From Prevotella sp. (lineage in GTDB: Bacteria; Bacteroidota; Bacteroidia; Bacteroidales; Bacteroidaceae): DNA of 32,012 nt. Location of the stretch: NCBI GenBank assembly GCA_021204905.1, contig JAJPYN010000014.1, forward strand, positions 1 through 32,012, read 5' to 3'. Shown here piece after piece: positions 7,418-16,254 of the stretch. Each line of letters opens with the position of its first letter. The first letter of the stretch is position 1. Both the position numbers and the translations under genes were made by a program. Below the pieces are notes generated by a model. That model was not told the DNA's origin and made no database searches. It saw only the letters and a program-made list of their open reading frames with translations.

Positions 7418-7849
7418 TTATGCTATGTCGATAGCTCTTTCAACCTTGTCCGCACTCTTCGTCACCTTCGGCATCGCGATGTGGAGTATGCCGTCCTCGA
7501 CGCGCGCCGAGATGTTGTCCTTGTCGACATCCTTCGGCAGCAGATAGCTCTGCTCGAAGTTGCTGTAGCTGAACTCGCGGCGCAGGTAGTGCTCCTTCTT
7601 GTTCTCGTCCTTGTGCTCGAATTTGCCTTCAAGCCTTACCACCAGATTGCCCTCCTCGTTGAGGTTCACGCGGCAGAAGTCCTTCTTCAAACCCGGCGAG
7701 GCAACCTCCATCTCGTAAGCGTTCTCCGTCTCTTTGACGTTCACCGCCGGCGCCGTCGTGTCAATGCGGGGCATCCAGCCGCCGTCGAAAAAGTCGTCAA
7801 ACAAATTGGACATCCAATTAACATTGTTGTTTCTGCGTGCTAACATCAT
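7418..7849 (-). CDS. hsp20: Small heat shock protein, Hsp20/alpha-crystallin family
   Basis: This 143-aa holdase chaperone binds unfolding proteins in the cytosol. A short N-terminal arm (1-33, MMLARRNNN, FDDFFDGGW) precedes the alpha-crystallin domain (about 34-130), which includes PAVNVKETENAYEMEVASPG, the RLEGK strand and DGILHIAMPK. The C-terminal tail lacks a clear IxI motif (ERAIDIA is the nearest). The frame is open upstream to 8263, but AGGAGGA at 7858-7864 lies 8 bases before the ATG at 7849 and fixes the start. An Met-Met beginning leaves a 3-base ambiguity. It has its own terminator, and an operator-like dyad lies about 117-149 bases upstream. Confidence 0.93.
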   Translation of the reverse strand: MMLARRNNNVNWMSNLFDDFFDGGWMPRIDTTAPAVNVKETENAYEMEVASPGLKKDFCRVNLNEEGNLVVRLEGKFEHKDENKKEHYLRREFSYSNFEQSYLLPKDVDKDNISARVEDGILHIAMPKVTKSADKVERAIDIA

Positions 7850-7965
7850 AATTCGTTTCCTCCTGTTTTTTAAGTTTAATGGTTTATTTATGAATTTGAT
7901 TTTTATCGCTTTCGAAAACCTAAAATGCAAGAGGCGTGCCGATGAAACGAACCCGATAGTTATAG

Positions 7966-7998
7966 TGTCAAATTGGCATAAAACCTGCCGTTTTGTCA
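7966..7998 (-). promoter_or_regulatory. Operator-like dyad (possible -24/-12 promoter) upstream of hsp20
   Basis: Arms TGTCAAATTGGCA (7966-7978) and the reverse complement of 7986-7998 match at 10 of 13 positions around a 7-base spacer. Read toward hsp20, the centre has GG-N10-GC (7989-7988, 7977-7976), the minimal sigma-54 pattern. It could bind a repressor or be an RpoN promoter; the sequence cannot decide. The remainder of 7850-8084 holds no gene. Confidence 0.45.
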
Positions 7999-8022
7999 GC
8001 ATAGTTGTAAGTAGCATGCACG

Positions 8023-8044
8023 AAAAAAGCCCCGTGCTCCGGGC
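8023..8044 (-). terminator. Rho-independent terminator of pnp
   Basis: On the minus strand GCCC (8044-8041) pairs with GGGC (8032-8029), or alternatively CCCG with CGGG, and TTTTTT (8028-8023) follows immediately. It lies about 40 bases past the pnp stop. Confidence 0.65.
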
Positions 8045-8084
8045 GGAACATGAGGCTTGTGAAATAGTTGCGACTAAGCTAAAC

Positions 8085-10400
8085 TCAATCGATGTCGTGG
8101 TCGAGAACGTCGCTGAACGGGCGCGGGTCGCTGTTGTCCGAGTAACCGCCGTAACGCTCGTCCTCGCGCGGGTAACGCGGCTGGCGCTGGGGACGGCTCG
8201 GACGGCTCTGCCCGCCGAAGTTGCCCCTTCTCTCGCCGCGCGGACGGCGCTCGCGCTCCACATAACCCTCGGGCTTCTCCGTCAGGGCGCGGTGCGACAG
8301 GCGGTACTTGTCGGTCTTCGGGTCGATGTCGAGCAGTTTCACCTCGATGGTGTCGCCCTCGTGCAGGCCGGCCTCTTCGATATTCTCAAGCCTCCGCCAC
8401 GAGATTTCGGAGATGTGCAAAAGACCTTCGCGGCCGGGCAGGATCTCGACGAAGCAGCCGTAGGGCATCACGCTCTTGACCGTGCCGATGTACGTCTCGC
8501 CCACCTCGGGCACGGCAACGATAGCCTTGATCTTCGCGATAGCAGCATCGATGGCTTCCTTGTTCGGCGCGGAGATCTGCACCTTGCCGACGCCGTCCTC
8601 TTCGTCAATGTTTATTGATGTTGCCGTATCTTCTTGCAACTGCTGGATAATCTTTCCGCCGGGGCCGATGACAGCGCCGATGAACTCCTTCGGGATGGTG
8701 ATCATCACAATGCGCGGCACTTGCGGCTTGAGCTCCTTACGCGGCTCGGCGATGGTGTCGGTGATGCATTTCAGGATATGCTCGCGGCCGGCTTTCGCTT
8801 GCGCCAAGGCTTTCTCAAGAATCTCATACGAGAGGCCGTCGCACTTGATATCCATCTGCGTGGCGGTGAGGCCGTCGCGCGTGCCGGTGGTCTTGAAGTC
8901 CATATCGCCGAGGTGGTCTTCGTCGCCGAGGATATCTGACAGCACAGCATATTTCTCTTCGCCGGGGTTCTTAATCAAGCCCATCGCGATGCCCGAAACG
9001 GGTTTCTTTATCGGCACGCCGGCATCCATCAGCGCGAGCGTTCCGGCGCAGACGGTGGCCATCGACGACGAACCGTTCGACTCGAGGATCTGGCTCACGA
9101 CGCGGATGGTGTAAGGGAAGTCTTCGGGAATCTGGCCTTTCAACCCGCGCCAAGCGAGATGGCCGTGCCCTATTTCTCGGCGTCCCACACCGCGCTGGGC
9201 CTTGGCCTCGCCCGTGCAGAACGGCGGGAAATTATAGTGCAGCAGGAAGCGCATGTAACTGCGGTCGAGCACGTCGTCAACAAGCTTCTCGTCGAGCTTC
9301 GTGCCGAGCGTAACGGTGGTCAGCGATTGCGTCTCGCCGCGAGTGAAAATCGAGCTGCCGTGGGGTTGCGGCAGAGGGCCCACCTCGCACCATATCGGGC
9401 GGATCTCGGTTGTCTTGCGGCCGTCGAGACGTATGCCTTCGTCAAGGATGCAGCGGCGCATGGCATCGCGCTCCACATCGGTGTAATACCTGTCGACCAG
9501 CGCGTGCTTCTCCTCCAGCTCATCGGCGGAAAGGTCGGCGTGCGCGGCGTCGTAAGCAGTCTTGAACTCCTCGACAAGAGCCTCGAACGCGTCGGCCCGG
9601 GCGTGCTTGTCGAGCGCCTGTTTCGTTATGTCGTAGGTCTTGCCGTAAAGGTCGTCTTTCACTTGTTGGCGAAGATCCTCGTCGTTCACCTCGTGGCAAT
9701 ATTCGCGCTTGACATCGGTGCCGAGCTCCTTCATCAGTTCGGCTTGCAGCGCGCATTGCGGCTTGATGGCTTCGTGCGCGGCTTTCAGGGCGTTCAGCAG
9801 GTCGGCTTCTTGCACCTCTTTCATCTCGCCCTCAACCATCATAATGTTCTCCGCCGTGGCGCCAACCATCAGGTCCATATCGGCGTCGGCCATCTGCTCG
9901 AAGGTGGGGTTGATGACAAATTCGCCGTTGACACGCGCCACGCGCACCTCCGAGATAGGGCATTCGAACGGGATGTCGGAGCAGGCGAGGGCGCAGCTGG
10001 CGGCAAACCCCGCGAGGGCGTCGGGCTGGTCGACACCGTCGGCGGAAAAGAGGATTACGTTGACAAACACCTCGGCATGAAAATCTGCCGGGAACAGCGG
10101 GCGCAGGGCGCGGTCGACCAAGCGGCACACGAGGATCTCGTCGTCGTTAGCCTTCCCTTCGCGCTTCGTGAAACCGCCGGGGAAGCGCCCCGCAGCGGCA
10201 TATTGCTCGCGATACTCCACTTGTAATGGCATGAAATCCGTGCCGGGCACGGCATCTTTCGCGGCGCAAACAGTGGCCAGAAGGACCGTGTTGCCAAAGC
10301 GCAACGTACACGAGCCGTCTGCCTGTTTCGCCAATTTTCCTGTCTCAATCGTGATTTCACGGCCGTCGGGCAATGAGACTTTCTTCTGAATTACGTTCAT
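8085..10400 (-). CDS. pnp: Polyribonucleotide nucleotidyltransferase (PNPase)
   Basis: This 771-aa enzyme degrades RNA 3'-to-5' with phosphate and can add tails, in the degradosome or alone. Two RNase PH-like cores are present: the first from residue 1 with [12 protein letters not shown], and the second from about 335 with [13 protein letters not shown] and the catalytic [12 protein letters not shown] near residue 490. A KH domain follows (about 565-625, [12 protein letters not shown]), then an S1 domain (about 632-703, [15 protein letters not shown]). The C-terminal tail (about 705-771) is rich in Arg, Gly and Pro ([12 protein letters not shown]), resembling RNA-binding tails of other Bacteroidetes proteins; it is somewhat longer than the E. 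coli enzyme's tail. The start at 10400 gives a standard N-terminus. It is flanked by its own promoter-like box and terminator. Confidence 0.97.
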   Translation of the reverse strand: MNVIQKKVSLPDGREITIETGKLAKQADGSCTLRFGNTVLLATVCAAKDAVPGTDFMPLQVEYREQYAAAGRFPGGFTKREGKANDDEILVCRLVDRALRPLFPADFHAEVFVNVILFSADGVDQPDALAGFAASCALACSDIPFECPISEVRVARVNGEFVINPTFEQMADADMDLMVGATAENIMMVEGEMKEVQEADLLNALKAAHEAIKPQCALQAELMKELGTDVKREYCHEVNDEDLRQQVKDDLYGKTYDITKQALDKHARADAFEALVEEFKTAYDAAHADLSADELEEKHALVDRYYTDVERDAMRRCILDEGIRLDGRKTTEIRPIWCEVGPLPQPHGSSIFTRGETQSLTTVTLGTKLDEKLVDDVLDRSYMRFLLHYNFPPFCTGEAKAQRGVGRREIGHGHLAWRGLKGQIPEDFPYTIRVVSQILESNGSSSMATVCAGTLALMDAGVPIKKPVSGIAMGLIKNPGEEKYAVLSDILGDEDHLGDMDFKTTGTRDGLTATQMDIKCDGLSYEILEKALAQAKAGREHILKCITDTIAEPRKELKPQVPRIVMITIPKEFIGAVIGPGGKIIQQLQEDTATSINIDEEDGVGKVQISAPNKEAIDAAIAKIKAIVAVPEVGETYIGTVKSVMPYGCFVEILPGREGLLHISEISWRRLENIEEAGLHEGDTIEVKLLDIDPKTDKYRLSHRALTEKPEGYVERERRPRGERRGNFGGQSRPSRPQRQPRYPREDERYGGYSDNSDPRPFSDVLDHDID

Positions 10401-10480
10401 TTTTTTTGTTAAACATCTTGGGAACCCTTTGCTCCCATTAATACATCGAATAAAAAATTAAGATAAAAATTTTTTCGCGG

Positions 10481-10488
10481 CAAAATTA
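10481..10488 (-). promoter_or_regulatory. Likely -7 box of pnp
   Basis: On the minus strand this reads TAATTTTG, an exact TAnnTTTG, about 80 bases before the pnp ATG. The nearest upstream TTTG (10516-10513) is 24 bases away, longer than usual, so the -33 element is uncertain. The leader is strongly AT-rich. Confidence 0.45.
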
Positions 10489-10534
10489 ACAAATTAATTG
10501 CATTCGCTGCAACAAAAGCGGCAAAATAGTAGTT

Positions 10535-10560
10535 GCCGGTCCGGCGCGAAGGCTCTTCGC
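10535..10560 (-). terminator. Paired hairpins after the EamA gene
   Basis: A perfect 6-bp stem GCGAAG/CTTCGC (10546-10551, 10555-10560) directly follows the stop, and next to it is a short GCCGG/CCGGC palindrome (10535-10545). The run after it on the minus strand is not T-rich until TATTTTG, so termination is plausible but unproven. Confidence 0.4.
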
Positions 10561-10565
10561 AGCAA

Positions 10566-11480
10566 CTAATGCGTGCCGAGCCAGACGAACACCATACCGA
10601 GGGCGACGAGCAGCAGGTCGAGGGCTTTGCCGCGCCAGTTCTTCTCGCCCAGAAGCAGCACGCCGAACGTGAATGAGACCAGCACGTTGCTGCGCCGCAC
10701 CATACTCAAAATGCTCACCATCGCACCGTTGCACGACAGCGCGGAGAGGTAGGTGAAGTCGCTGAAAATCAGGAAGATACTGATTAGCGGGATGCTCCAC
10801 AGCCAACGGAACGCTTGCCCTTTGCCCTTTCCGCGACGCATGATTGCAACAAGCATGCACATCCAAAGAAACTGGTAAATATTGTACCACGAGAGCACCT
10901 CCATGCGGTCGAGCCCGAGTCCGCCGTTCTCTGGCGCAGCCATAAGGAACTTGTCGTAGAGCGTGTTCGCCGCCCCGAGCACGGCAGCAGCCACGACAAA
11001 GACCACCGCGCGGTTGTGCAGGAAGTCGACACCCTCTTTTTTGCCCGTGCGCGAGAGCAGGAAGAACGAGACGATGGCCGTGATGACGCCCAGCCATTGC
11101 AGCAGGTTGAGCCTCTCGCCGAAGACTATCAGCGCGCCGACCAGCGCCATCATCGGCCGCGTGGCGTTGATCGGTCCGACGATGGTCAGCGGCAGGCTTT
11201 TTATGCCGTAATAGCCCAGCACCCACGAGGCGAGCACCATCATCGATTTCAATAAAATAAAGGGTTGCCCGCCGCGGTAGTTCCAAGGCACGAAGATGTT
11301 GCTTTCAGGCGAGATGAAACCCATCGCCGAGGCTATGACCGGCGGGCAAAAGACAACGCTGCAAAAGAGCGTGTTCAGCAGCAGGACAACAAGCACGTCG
11401 TTGTCCCTGAGCGAAGTCTTTTTCGCAAGGTCGTAAAAGCCCAAGAGCAGGGCCGAGAGGAAGCCTAACGTGAGCCACAT
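10566..11480 (-). CDS. EamA-family (drug/metabolite transporter superfamily) membrane protein
   Basis: This 304-aa protein has about ten hydrophobic segments in two five-helix halves, the EamA/DMT layout. The first half includes GYYGIKSLPLTIVGPINATRP and ALIVFGERL; the second includes SMVRRSNVLVSFTFGVLLLGEK. Both glutamate-ended helices (FGERL, LGEKN) are typical of the family, which exports or imports small metabolites across the inner membrane; the substrate is unknown. The open frame reaches 11522, but a perfect promoter lies at 11498-11528, so the transcript cannot include that codon. The ATG at 11480 (MWLTLGFLSAL) is used, giving a leader of only about 10 bases. Confidence 0.85.
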   Translation of the reverse strand: MWLTLGFLSALLLGFYDLAKKTSLRDNDVLVVLLLNTLFCSVVFCPPVIASAMGFISPESNIFVPWNYRGGQPFILLKSMMVLASWVLGYYGIKSLPLTIVGPINATRPMMALVGALIVFGERLNLLQWLGVITAIVSFFLLSRTGKKEGVDFLHNRAVVFVVAAAVLGAANTLYDKFLMAAPENGGLGLDRMEVLSWYNIYQFLWMCMLVAIMRRGKGKGQAFRWLWSIPLISIFLIFSDFTYLSALSCNGAMVSILSMVRRSNVLVSFTFGVLLLGEKNWRGKALDLLLVALGMVFVWLGTH

Positions 11481-11497
11481 AGCAGTCGCAATCGCGG

Positions 11498-11528
11498 CAA
11501 AGGTAAGCCAAAAAACGCGCACGGCAAA
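11498..11528 (-). promoter_or_regulatory. Consensus promoter of the EamA transporter gene
   Basis: On the minus strand TTTG (11528-11525), a 19-base spacer and TACCTTTG (11505-11498) match TTTG-N19-TAnnTTTG exactly. The predicted start near 11491 leaves about 10 bases before the ATG at 11480, so it decides the gene start. Confidence 0.75.
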
Positions 11529-11648
11529 ACCTGCGGCGGGGCAATCGACGGGGCGGCGTTGTGGTCAATTCGGCGTTAAAATGGTGCAAATTGTACCTAA
11601 AAATATATAAGAGCAATTGGCCGGGCGATATGTTAAAATAAAAATGTG

Positions 11649-11656
11649 TAATTTTG
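11649..11656 (+). promoter_or_regulatory. Likely -7 box of the RND efflux operon
   Basis: TAATTTTG matches TAnnTTTG on the plus strand, followed by CAC. No TTTG is found 19-21 bases upstream (only ATTGG further away). It would give a leader of about 150 bases containing a GC-rich stretch (11717-11770) and then TTTTTTG. The 11523-11816 gap otherwise holds only this and the divergent EamA promoter. Confidence 0.45.
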
Positions 11657-11816
11657 CACACTCAAAAAGATGAATCATCGCACACAATGGCGTGTTTGAA
11701 GGATAACGAGAGGCGTCCGGGCAACGGGCAAGGGGCTTCCGGGCGCGATGTTACCTTGCGGCGCGGCGGTTTTTTGAATATTAATTAAAACGACAAAATA
11801 TCAAATTGAAAACGGT

Positions 11817-13007
11817 ATGAAAAAGATTAGCTTTTTAATGTTGGCAACGCTGGTCGTGATAGTGTCGTCGTGCGGCAATAGCGGCGGCTTGGGCAGCGAC
11901 AACGAGTACACCGTGCGCACGGCGAGCACTCAGTCGACGGAGTTGCAAACATCTTATCCTGCGACGATTAAAGGCGTGCAGGACGTGGAGATTCGTCCGA
12001 AGGTGTCGGGCTTTATCACCGAACTGAAGGTGAGCGAAGGCCAGACGGTGAGCCGCGGGCAGGTGATGTTCGTCATTGACAACGAGACTTACAAGGCTGC
12101 CGTGGATCAGGCAAAGGCGGCAGTGGATGCTGCGGAGGCGCAACTGAACACATCCAAACTGACTTACGACAACAGTCAGAAGCTGTATGACAATAACGTC
12201 ATAGGCGATTACGAGCTGCGTTCGGCGGAGAACTCTTATACTTCGGCTGTTGCCGCATTGGAGCAAGCCAAAGCCAATTATGCCGCAGCCAAGCAGAACC
12301 TCGACTTCTGTTTCGTCACCAGCCCGGCGAACGGCGTAGTGGGCGACCTGCCGTACAAGGTTGGCGCTTTGGTCAGCTCCACCAGTACCGAGCCGCTGAC
12401 CACCGTGTCGGACATCAACACGATGCAAGTATATTTCTCCATGACGGAAAAGGATTTGCTCGAACTGACGAAGTCGAAAGGCGCGGTGAACAATGCGATA
12501 AGCGACTTCCCCGCAGTGCAGTTGCAGCTTGCCGACGGCAGCATCTACGAGCAGGAGGGCAAGGTGGTAACCATCAGCGGCGTCATCGACCAGACGACGG
12601 GGTCGGTGCTCGTAAAGACGGAGTTCGCCAACCCCGATCATCTGCTTAAGAGCGGCGGCACGGGCTCCATCATTATTCCTCATACGAACAGCGATGCGCT
12701 TATTATCCCGCAGGACGCCGTATCACAAATCCAAGACCAATATTTCGTTTATATAGTCGGGGAAGACAACAAGGTGAAGCATACCGCCATCACGATTGAC
12801 GCCAACGACGACGGCAAGAACTACATCGTTACTTCCGGACTGAACGTCGGCGACAAATATGTCATCAGCGGCGTAACATCCCTTTCCGACGGCATGGAAA
12901 TCACCCCGATCACGGAAGAGGAATATCAGAAGAAATTGGAAGAGACGAAAGCCATGGGTGCCGACCAAGGCGACTTGGGTAAGTTGAAAAAAGACTTCGG
13001 CAAATAA
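11817..13007 (+). CDS. RND efflux periplasmic adaptor subunit (AcrA/MexA-like lipoprotein)
   Basis: This 396-aa membrane-fusion protein links an inner-membrane RND pump to an outer-membrane channel. A lipoprotein signal ends in VSSC with the lipidated Cys at residue 19. The biotinyl-lipoyl half-motifs (VEIRPKVSGFITELKVSEGQ, about 57-76, and the later SPANGVVGDLPYKVG) flank an alpha-helical hairpin rich in Ala/Gln (about 90-160). Beta-barrel and membrane-proximal domains follow, and the C-terminus is charged and Lys-rich. It is the first gene of an adaptor-pump-channel operon, 16 bases before the pump gene. No TetR- or MarR-type regulator is adjacent. Confidence 0.94.
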   Translation: MKKISFLMLATLVVIVSSCGNSGGLGSDNEYTVRTASTQSTELQTSYPATIKGVQDVEIRPKVSGFITELKVSEGQTVSRGQVMFVIDNETYKAAVDQAKAAVDAAEAQLNTSKLTYDNSQKLYDNNVIGDYELRSAENSYTSAVAALEQAKANYAAAKQNLDFCFVTSPANGVVGDLPYKVGALVSSTSTEPLTTVSDINTMQVYFSMTEKDLLELTKSKGAVNNAISDFPAVQLQLADGSIYEQEGKVVTISGVIDQTTGSVLVKTEFANPDHLLKSGGTGSIIIPHTNSDALIIPQDAVSQIQDQYFVYIVGEDNKVKHTAITIDANDDGKNYIVTSGLNVGDKYVISGVTSLSDGMEITPITEEEYQKKLEETKAMGADQGDLGKLKKDFGK

Positions 13008-13023
13008 TTAATATCGGGAAATC

Positions 13024-16000
13024 ATGAGATTAGATAACTTTATCAAACGTCCTGTCCTCTCCACTGTCATCTCTATCATAGTGGTGATATTGGGTTTGAT
13101 AGGAATTGTCTCGCTGCCTATCGAGCAGTTTCCTGATGTCGCGCCGCCGACGGTGATGGTGCGTGCGTCGTATCAGGGCGCGAATGCGGAGACGGTGCTT
13201 AACTCCGTCTTAGCCCCTCTCGAGGAGCAAATCAACGGTGTGGAGGGCATGACATATATGACCTCGTCCGCCACCAACGAGGGAACCGCAACGATAACGG
13301 TCTATTTCAAGCAGGGCATGAACGCCGATATGGCGCAGGTGAACGTGCAGAACCGCGTGTCGCAAGCCGAGTCCCTCTTGCCCGCCGAAGTAACGAAAGC
13401 CGGTCTAACGGTGATGAAACGCCAGACGTCAACCGTGCTTTTCTTGGCGTTCACGAGCGACGGACGATATGACGATAAGTTCCTTTACAACTATGCGAAC
13501 ATCAACATTATCCCCGCCATCAAGCGTGTGAACGGTGTCGGCGAGGTGAATGCTATGGGTGACGCGCTCTACACGATGCGTCTGTGGCTCGACCCGGTGA
13601 AGATGAAGAACCACAACCTGATCCCTTCGGACATATCCAACGTCCTTGCGGAACAGAACATCGAGGCGGCGCCGGGCAAGTTCGGAGAGTTGAGCGACAA
13701 CCAATACGAGTACACAATCAGCTATAAGGGACGTTTGAAGACGCCGGAGGAGTTTGCCGATATGGTCGTCTCCGCCGACCCCAACGGACAAGTGGTGCGC
13801 GTCAAGGATGTGGCGACGGTGGAGACCGGCAAGCAGGCATACGCCGTCACGGCTAAGTTCAACAACAATGCGTCCGTGCCGATTATGATCAACCAAGTGG
13901 CGGGCTCGAATGCGACGCAGATTGTGGAGGATATCAAAGACGTGGTAGCCGATCAGGAAAAATCGTTCCCGCCGGGCGTGAAGATGGAATTTATGCAAGA
14001 CGTTACCGAGTTCCTCTTCGCCTCCATACAAGACTTGATTAAGACACTCTTCGAGGCGTTCATCCTCGTGTTCATTGTGGTGTACATCTTCTTGCAGGAC
14101 TTCCGTTCGACGCTTATCCCGCTTATTGCGGTGCCGGTGTCGCTTGTCGGAACGTTCTTCTTCCTCTATGTATTCGGCTTCTCGCTGAACCTGCTGACGC
14201 TCTCGGCGCTTGTGTTGGCCATAGCGATAGTGGTGGATGACGCGATAGTGGTCGTCGAGGCGGTGCACGCGAAGTTGGACTTGGGCTATAAGTCCGCACG
14301 GACGGCATCCATGGACGCGATGAGCGAGATCTCGGGCGCTATCATATCCATTACGCTTGTGATGGCTTCGGTGTTCATCCCCGTGTCGTTCATCGGCGGT
14401 ACTGCCGGCGTGTTCTACAAGGAGTTCGGTATCACGATGGCGATTGCGATTATCATCTCCGCCGTGAACGCGTTGACGCTGTCGCCGGCGTTGTGCGCAG
14501 TGCTCCTCAAACCTAAAAATGAAGACGGCTCGGAGCGCAAGATGTCGTGGCTCGACCGCTTCCATGCGGCATTCAACGGCGTATATAACAAGTTGTTGGA
14601 GAAATATAAGACCGGCGTGCGCTTCCTCGTGGAGCGTCCGGTGATTGCGGGTATCGCGGTACTTATCGGTATTGCTGCGTTAGGCTACACCGCAGTAACG
14701 ACGCGCACGGGACTTATCCCCACCGAGGATACCGGTGTATTGTTCGCCACGGTCTCCACCGCGCCGGGCACGAGTGCGGAAAAGACAAACGAGGTGTTGA
14801 ACTCTATCGACTCCATGCTCGCCACCAACCCCGCAGTGATGGGCCGCCAGCAAATCGTAGGTTACAACCTTATCGCGGGTCAGGGCTCCAACCAAGGAAC
14901 ATTCATCATCAAACTGAAGTCGTTCGAAGAGCGCGATAAGAACGAGACGTTAATGAAGTATTTCAATGTACATAACCTCGGCGCCTCGATGGTGATGGCG
15001 ATGATTTACAAACAAGCGGCGGCTATAAAGGATGCGCAAGTGCTCGCTTTCCAGCCGCCTATGGTGCAGGGCTTCTCCCTCACGAGCGGTTTGGAGTTCT
15101 CTATGCAGGATCGTACGGGCGGCGATGTGAACGACTTCTTTGACATCACGCAGAACTTCCTCACCGCGCTGAACAACCGTCCCGAAATAACAAACGCGTT
15201 GACGGCGTACAACTCGAAATATCCGCAGTACAGGATTGACGTTGACGTGGTGAAGTGCAAGCAAAGCGGGATTGACCCGAACACCGTGCTCACGACAATG
15301 CAGGGCTATTACGGCGGTCTGTACTCCTCGAACTACAATGTCTACGGCAAGCTCGACCGAGTGATGATACAAGCCGATCCGGAGCAACGCGCCGACTTGA
15401 AGAGCCTCAATAACGTCTACGTCCGCACGACGTCGGGTATGGCTCCGATAAGCGAGTTCGTAACAATGACGAAGATTTACCAGCCGCAGGAGATTGACCG
15501 TTTCAACCTCTTTACGGCAATCAACGTCAACGCCTCGGCAGGCGACGGATACTCCACGGGCGATGCAATCAAGGCGATGGATGAGGTGGCGAGCACCACC
15601 CTTCCCGCCGGCTTCACCTACGAGTTCTCCGGTCTGACACGTTCGGAGCAGGAGTCGAGCAACTCCACGATGATTATCTTCGTGCTCTGTCTGTTGTTCG
15701 TTTATCTTATTCTTAGCGCGCAGTACGAGAGCTATCTGTTGCCGCTGTCGGTAATCCTTTCTATCCCGTTCGGTTTGGCGGGAGCGTTCATCTTCACCAA
15801 CCTCTTCGGCAAGGAGAACGACATCTATATGCAGATTGCGCTTATCATGCTTATCGGTCTGTTGGCAAAGAACGCCATTCTTATCGTGCAGTTCGCCCTT
15901 GAGCGCCGAATGACGGGTATGGCGATTTCGTGGTCGGCAGTGCTCGGCGCATCGGCTCGTCTCCGTCCTATCCTTATGACCTCGTTGGCGATGATTATCG

Positions 16001-16254
16001 GTCTGCTGCCGTTGCTCATCCCCGTCGGCGTAGGCTACAACGGAAATATGACGCTTGGTGCGGCGGCTATCGGCGGCATGCTCATCGGTATGCTCTGTCA
16101 GATTATGGTCGTGCCCGCACTGTTCTACATCTTCCAGCATCTGCAAGAGAAGGTTAAGCCGATAGAGTTCGACGACAACGTCGCTTCCGTCGATACGGAG
16201 CTGTTGCAATATACCGGTCCGTTAGGAGCAAAGGAAAAGGAGGACGAGAAATGA
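13024..16254 (+). CDS. RND multidrug efflux permease (AcrB/HAE1 family)
   Basis: The 1076-aa length and layout match AcrB-type trimeric drug/proton antiporters of the inner membrane: an N-terminal transmembrane helix (RPVLSTVISIIVVILGLIG), two large periplasmic loops, and twelve predicted membrane helices. The proton-relay residues are present: D405 and D406 in IVVDDAIVVVEA and K949 in GLLAKNAILIVQF, corresponding to the Asp pair and Lys of AcrB. The PIEQFPDVAPP motif marks the porter-domain entry. The HAE1 type exports hydrophobic or amphiphilic compounds rather than metals. Its stop overlaps the channel gene start (ATGA, 16251-16254), so translation is coupled. Confidence 0.96.
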   Translation: MRLDNFIKRPVLSTVISIIVVILGLIGIVSLPIEQFPDVAPPTVMVRASYQGANAETVLNSVLAPLEEQINGVEGMTYMTSSATNEGTATITVYFKQGMNADMAQVNVQNRVSQAESLLPAEVTKAGLTVMKRQTSTVLFLAFTSDGRYDDKFLYNYANINIIPAIKRVNGVGEVNAMGDALYTMRLWLDPVKMKNHNLIPSDISNVLAEQNIEAAPGKFGELSDNQYEYTISYKGRLKTPEEFADMVVSADPNGQVVRVKDVATVETGKQAYAVTAKFNNNASVPIMINQVAGSNATQIVEDIKDVVADQEKSFPPGVKMEFMQDVTEFLFASIQDLIKTLFEAFILVFIVVYIFLQDFRSTLIPLIAVPVSLVGTFFFLYVFGFSLNLLTLSALVLAIAIVVDDAIVVVEAVHAKLDLGYKSARTASMDAMSEISGAIISITLVMASVFIPVSFIGGTAGVFYKEFGITMAIAIIISAVNALTLSPALCAVLLKPKNEDGSERKMSWLDRFHAAFNGVYNKLLEKYKTGVRFLVERPVIAGIAVLIGIAALGYTAVTTRTGLIPTEDTGVLFATVSTAPGTSAEKTNEVLNSIDSMLATNPAVMGRQQIVGYNLIAGQGSNQGTFIIKLKSFEERDKNETLMKYFNVHNLGASMVMAMIYKQAAAIKDAQVLAFQPPMVQGFSLTSGLEFSMQDRTGGDVNDFFDITQNFLTALNNRPEITNALTAYNSKYPQYRIDVDVVKCKQSGIDPNTVLTTMQGYYGGLYSSNYNVYGKLDRVMIQADPEQRADLKSLNNVYVRTTSGMAPISEFVTMTKIYQPQEIDRFNLFTAINVNASAGDGYSTGDAIKAMDEVASTTLPAGFTYEFSGLTRSEQESSNSTMIIFVLCLLFVYLILSAQYESYLLPLSVILSIPFGLAGAFIFTNLFGKENDIYMQIALIMLIGLLAKNAILIVQFALERRMTGMAISWSAVLGASARLRPILMTSLAMIIGLLPLLIPVGVGYNGNMTLGAAAIGGMLIGMLCQIMVVPALFYIFQHLQEKVKPIEFDDNVASVDTELLQYTGPLGAKEKEDEK

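Noticed and set aside
9159..10226. A 355-codon plus-strand frame opposite pnp
   Set aside because: It lies fully inside PNPase coding sequence and has no family signature, promoter or ribosome site.
11717..11775. GC-rich stretch then TTTTTTG in the efflux leader as an attenuator
   Set aside because: The only complementary arms are 4 bases (CGCG) with a long loop; this is too weak to support.
13429..16209. Long minus-strand frames (378 and 419 codons) opposite the RND permease
   Set aside because: They are composition-driven shadows, rich in His, Arg and Glu, of a well-conserved efflux pump gene.
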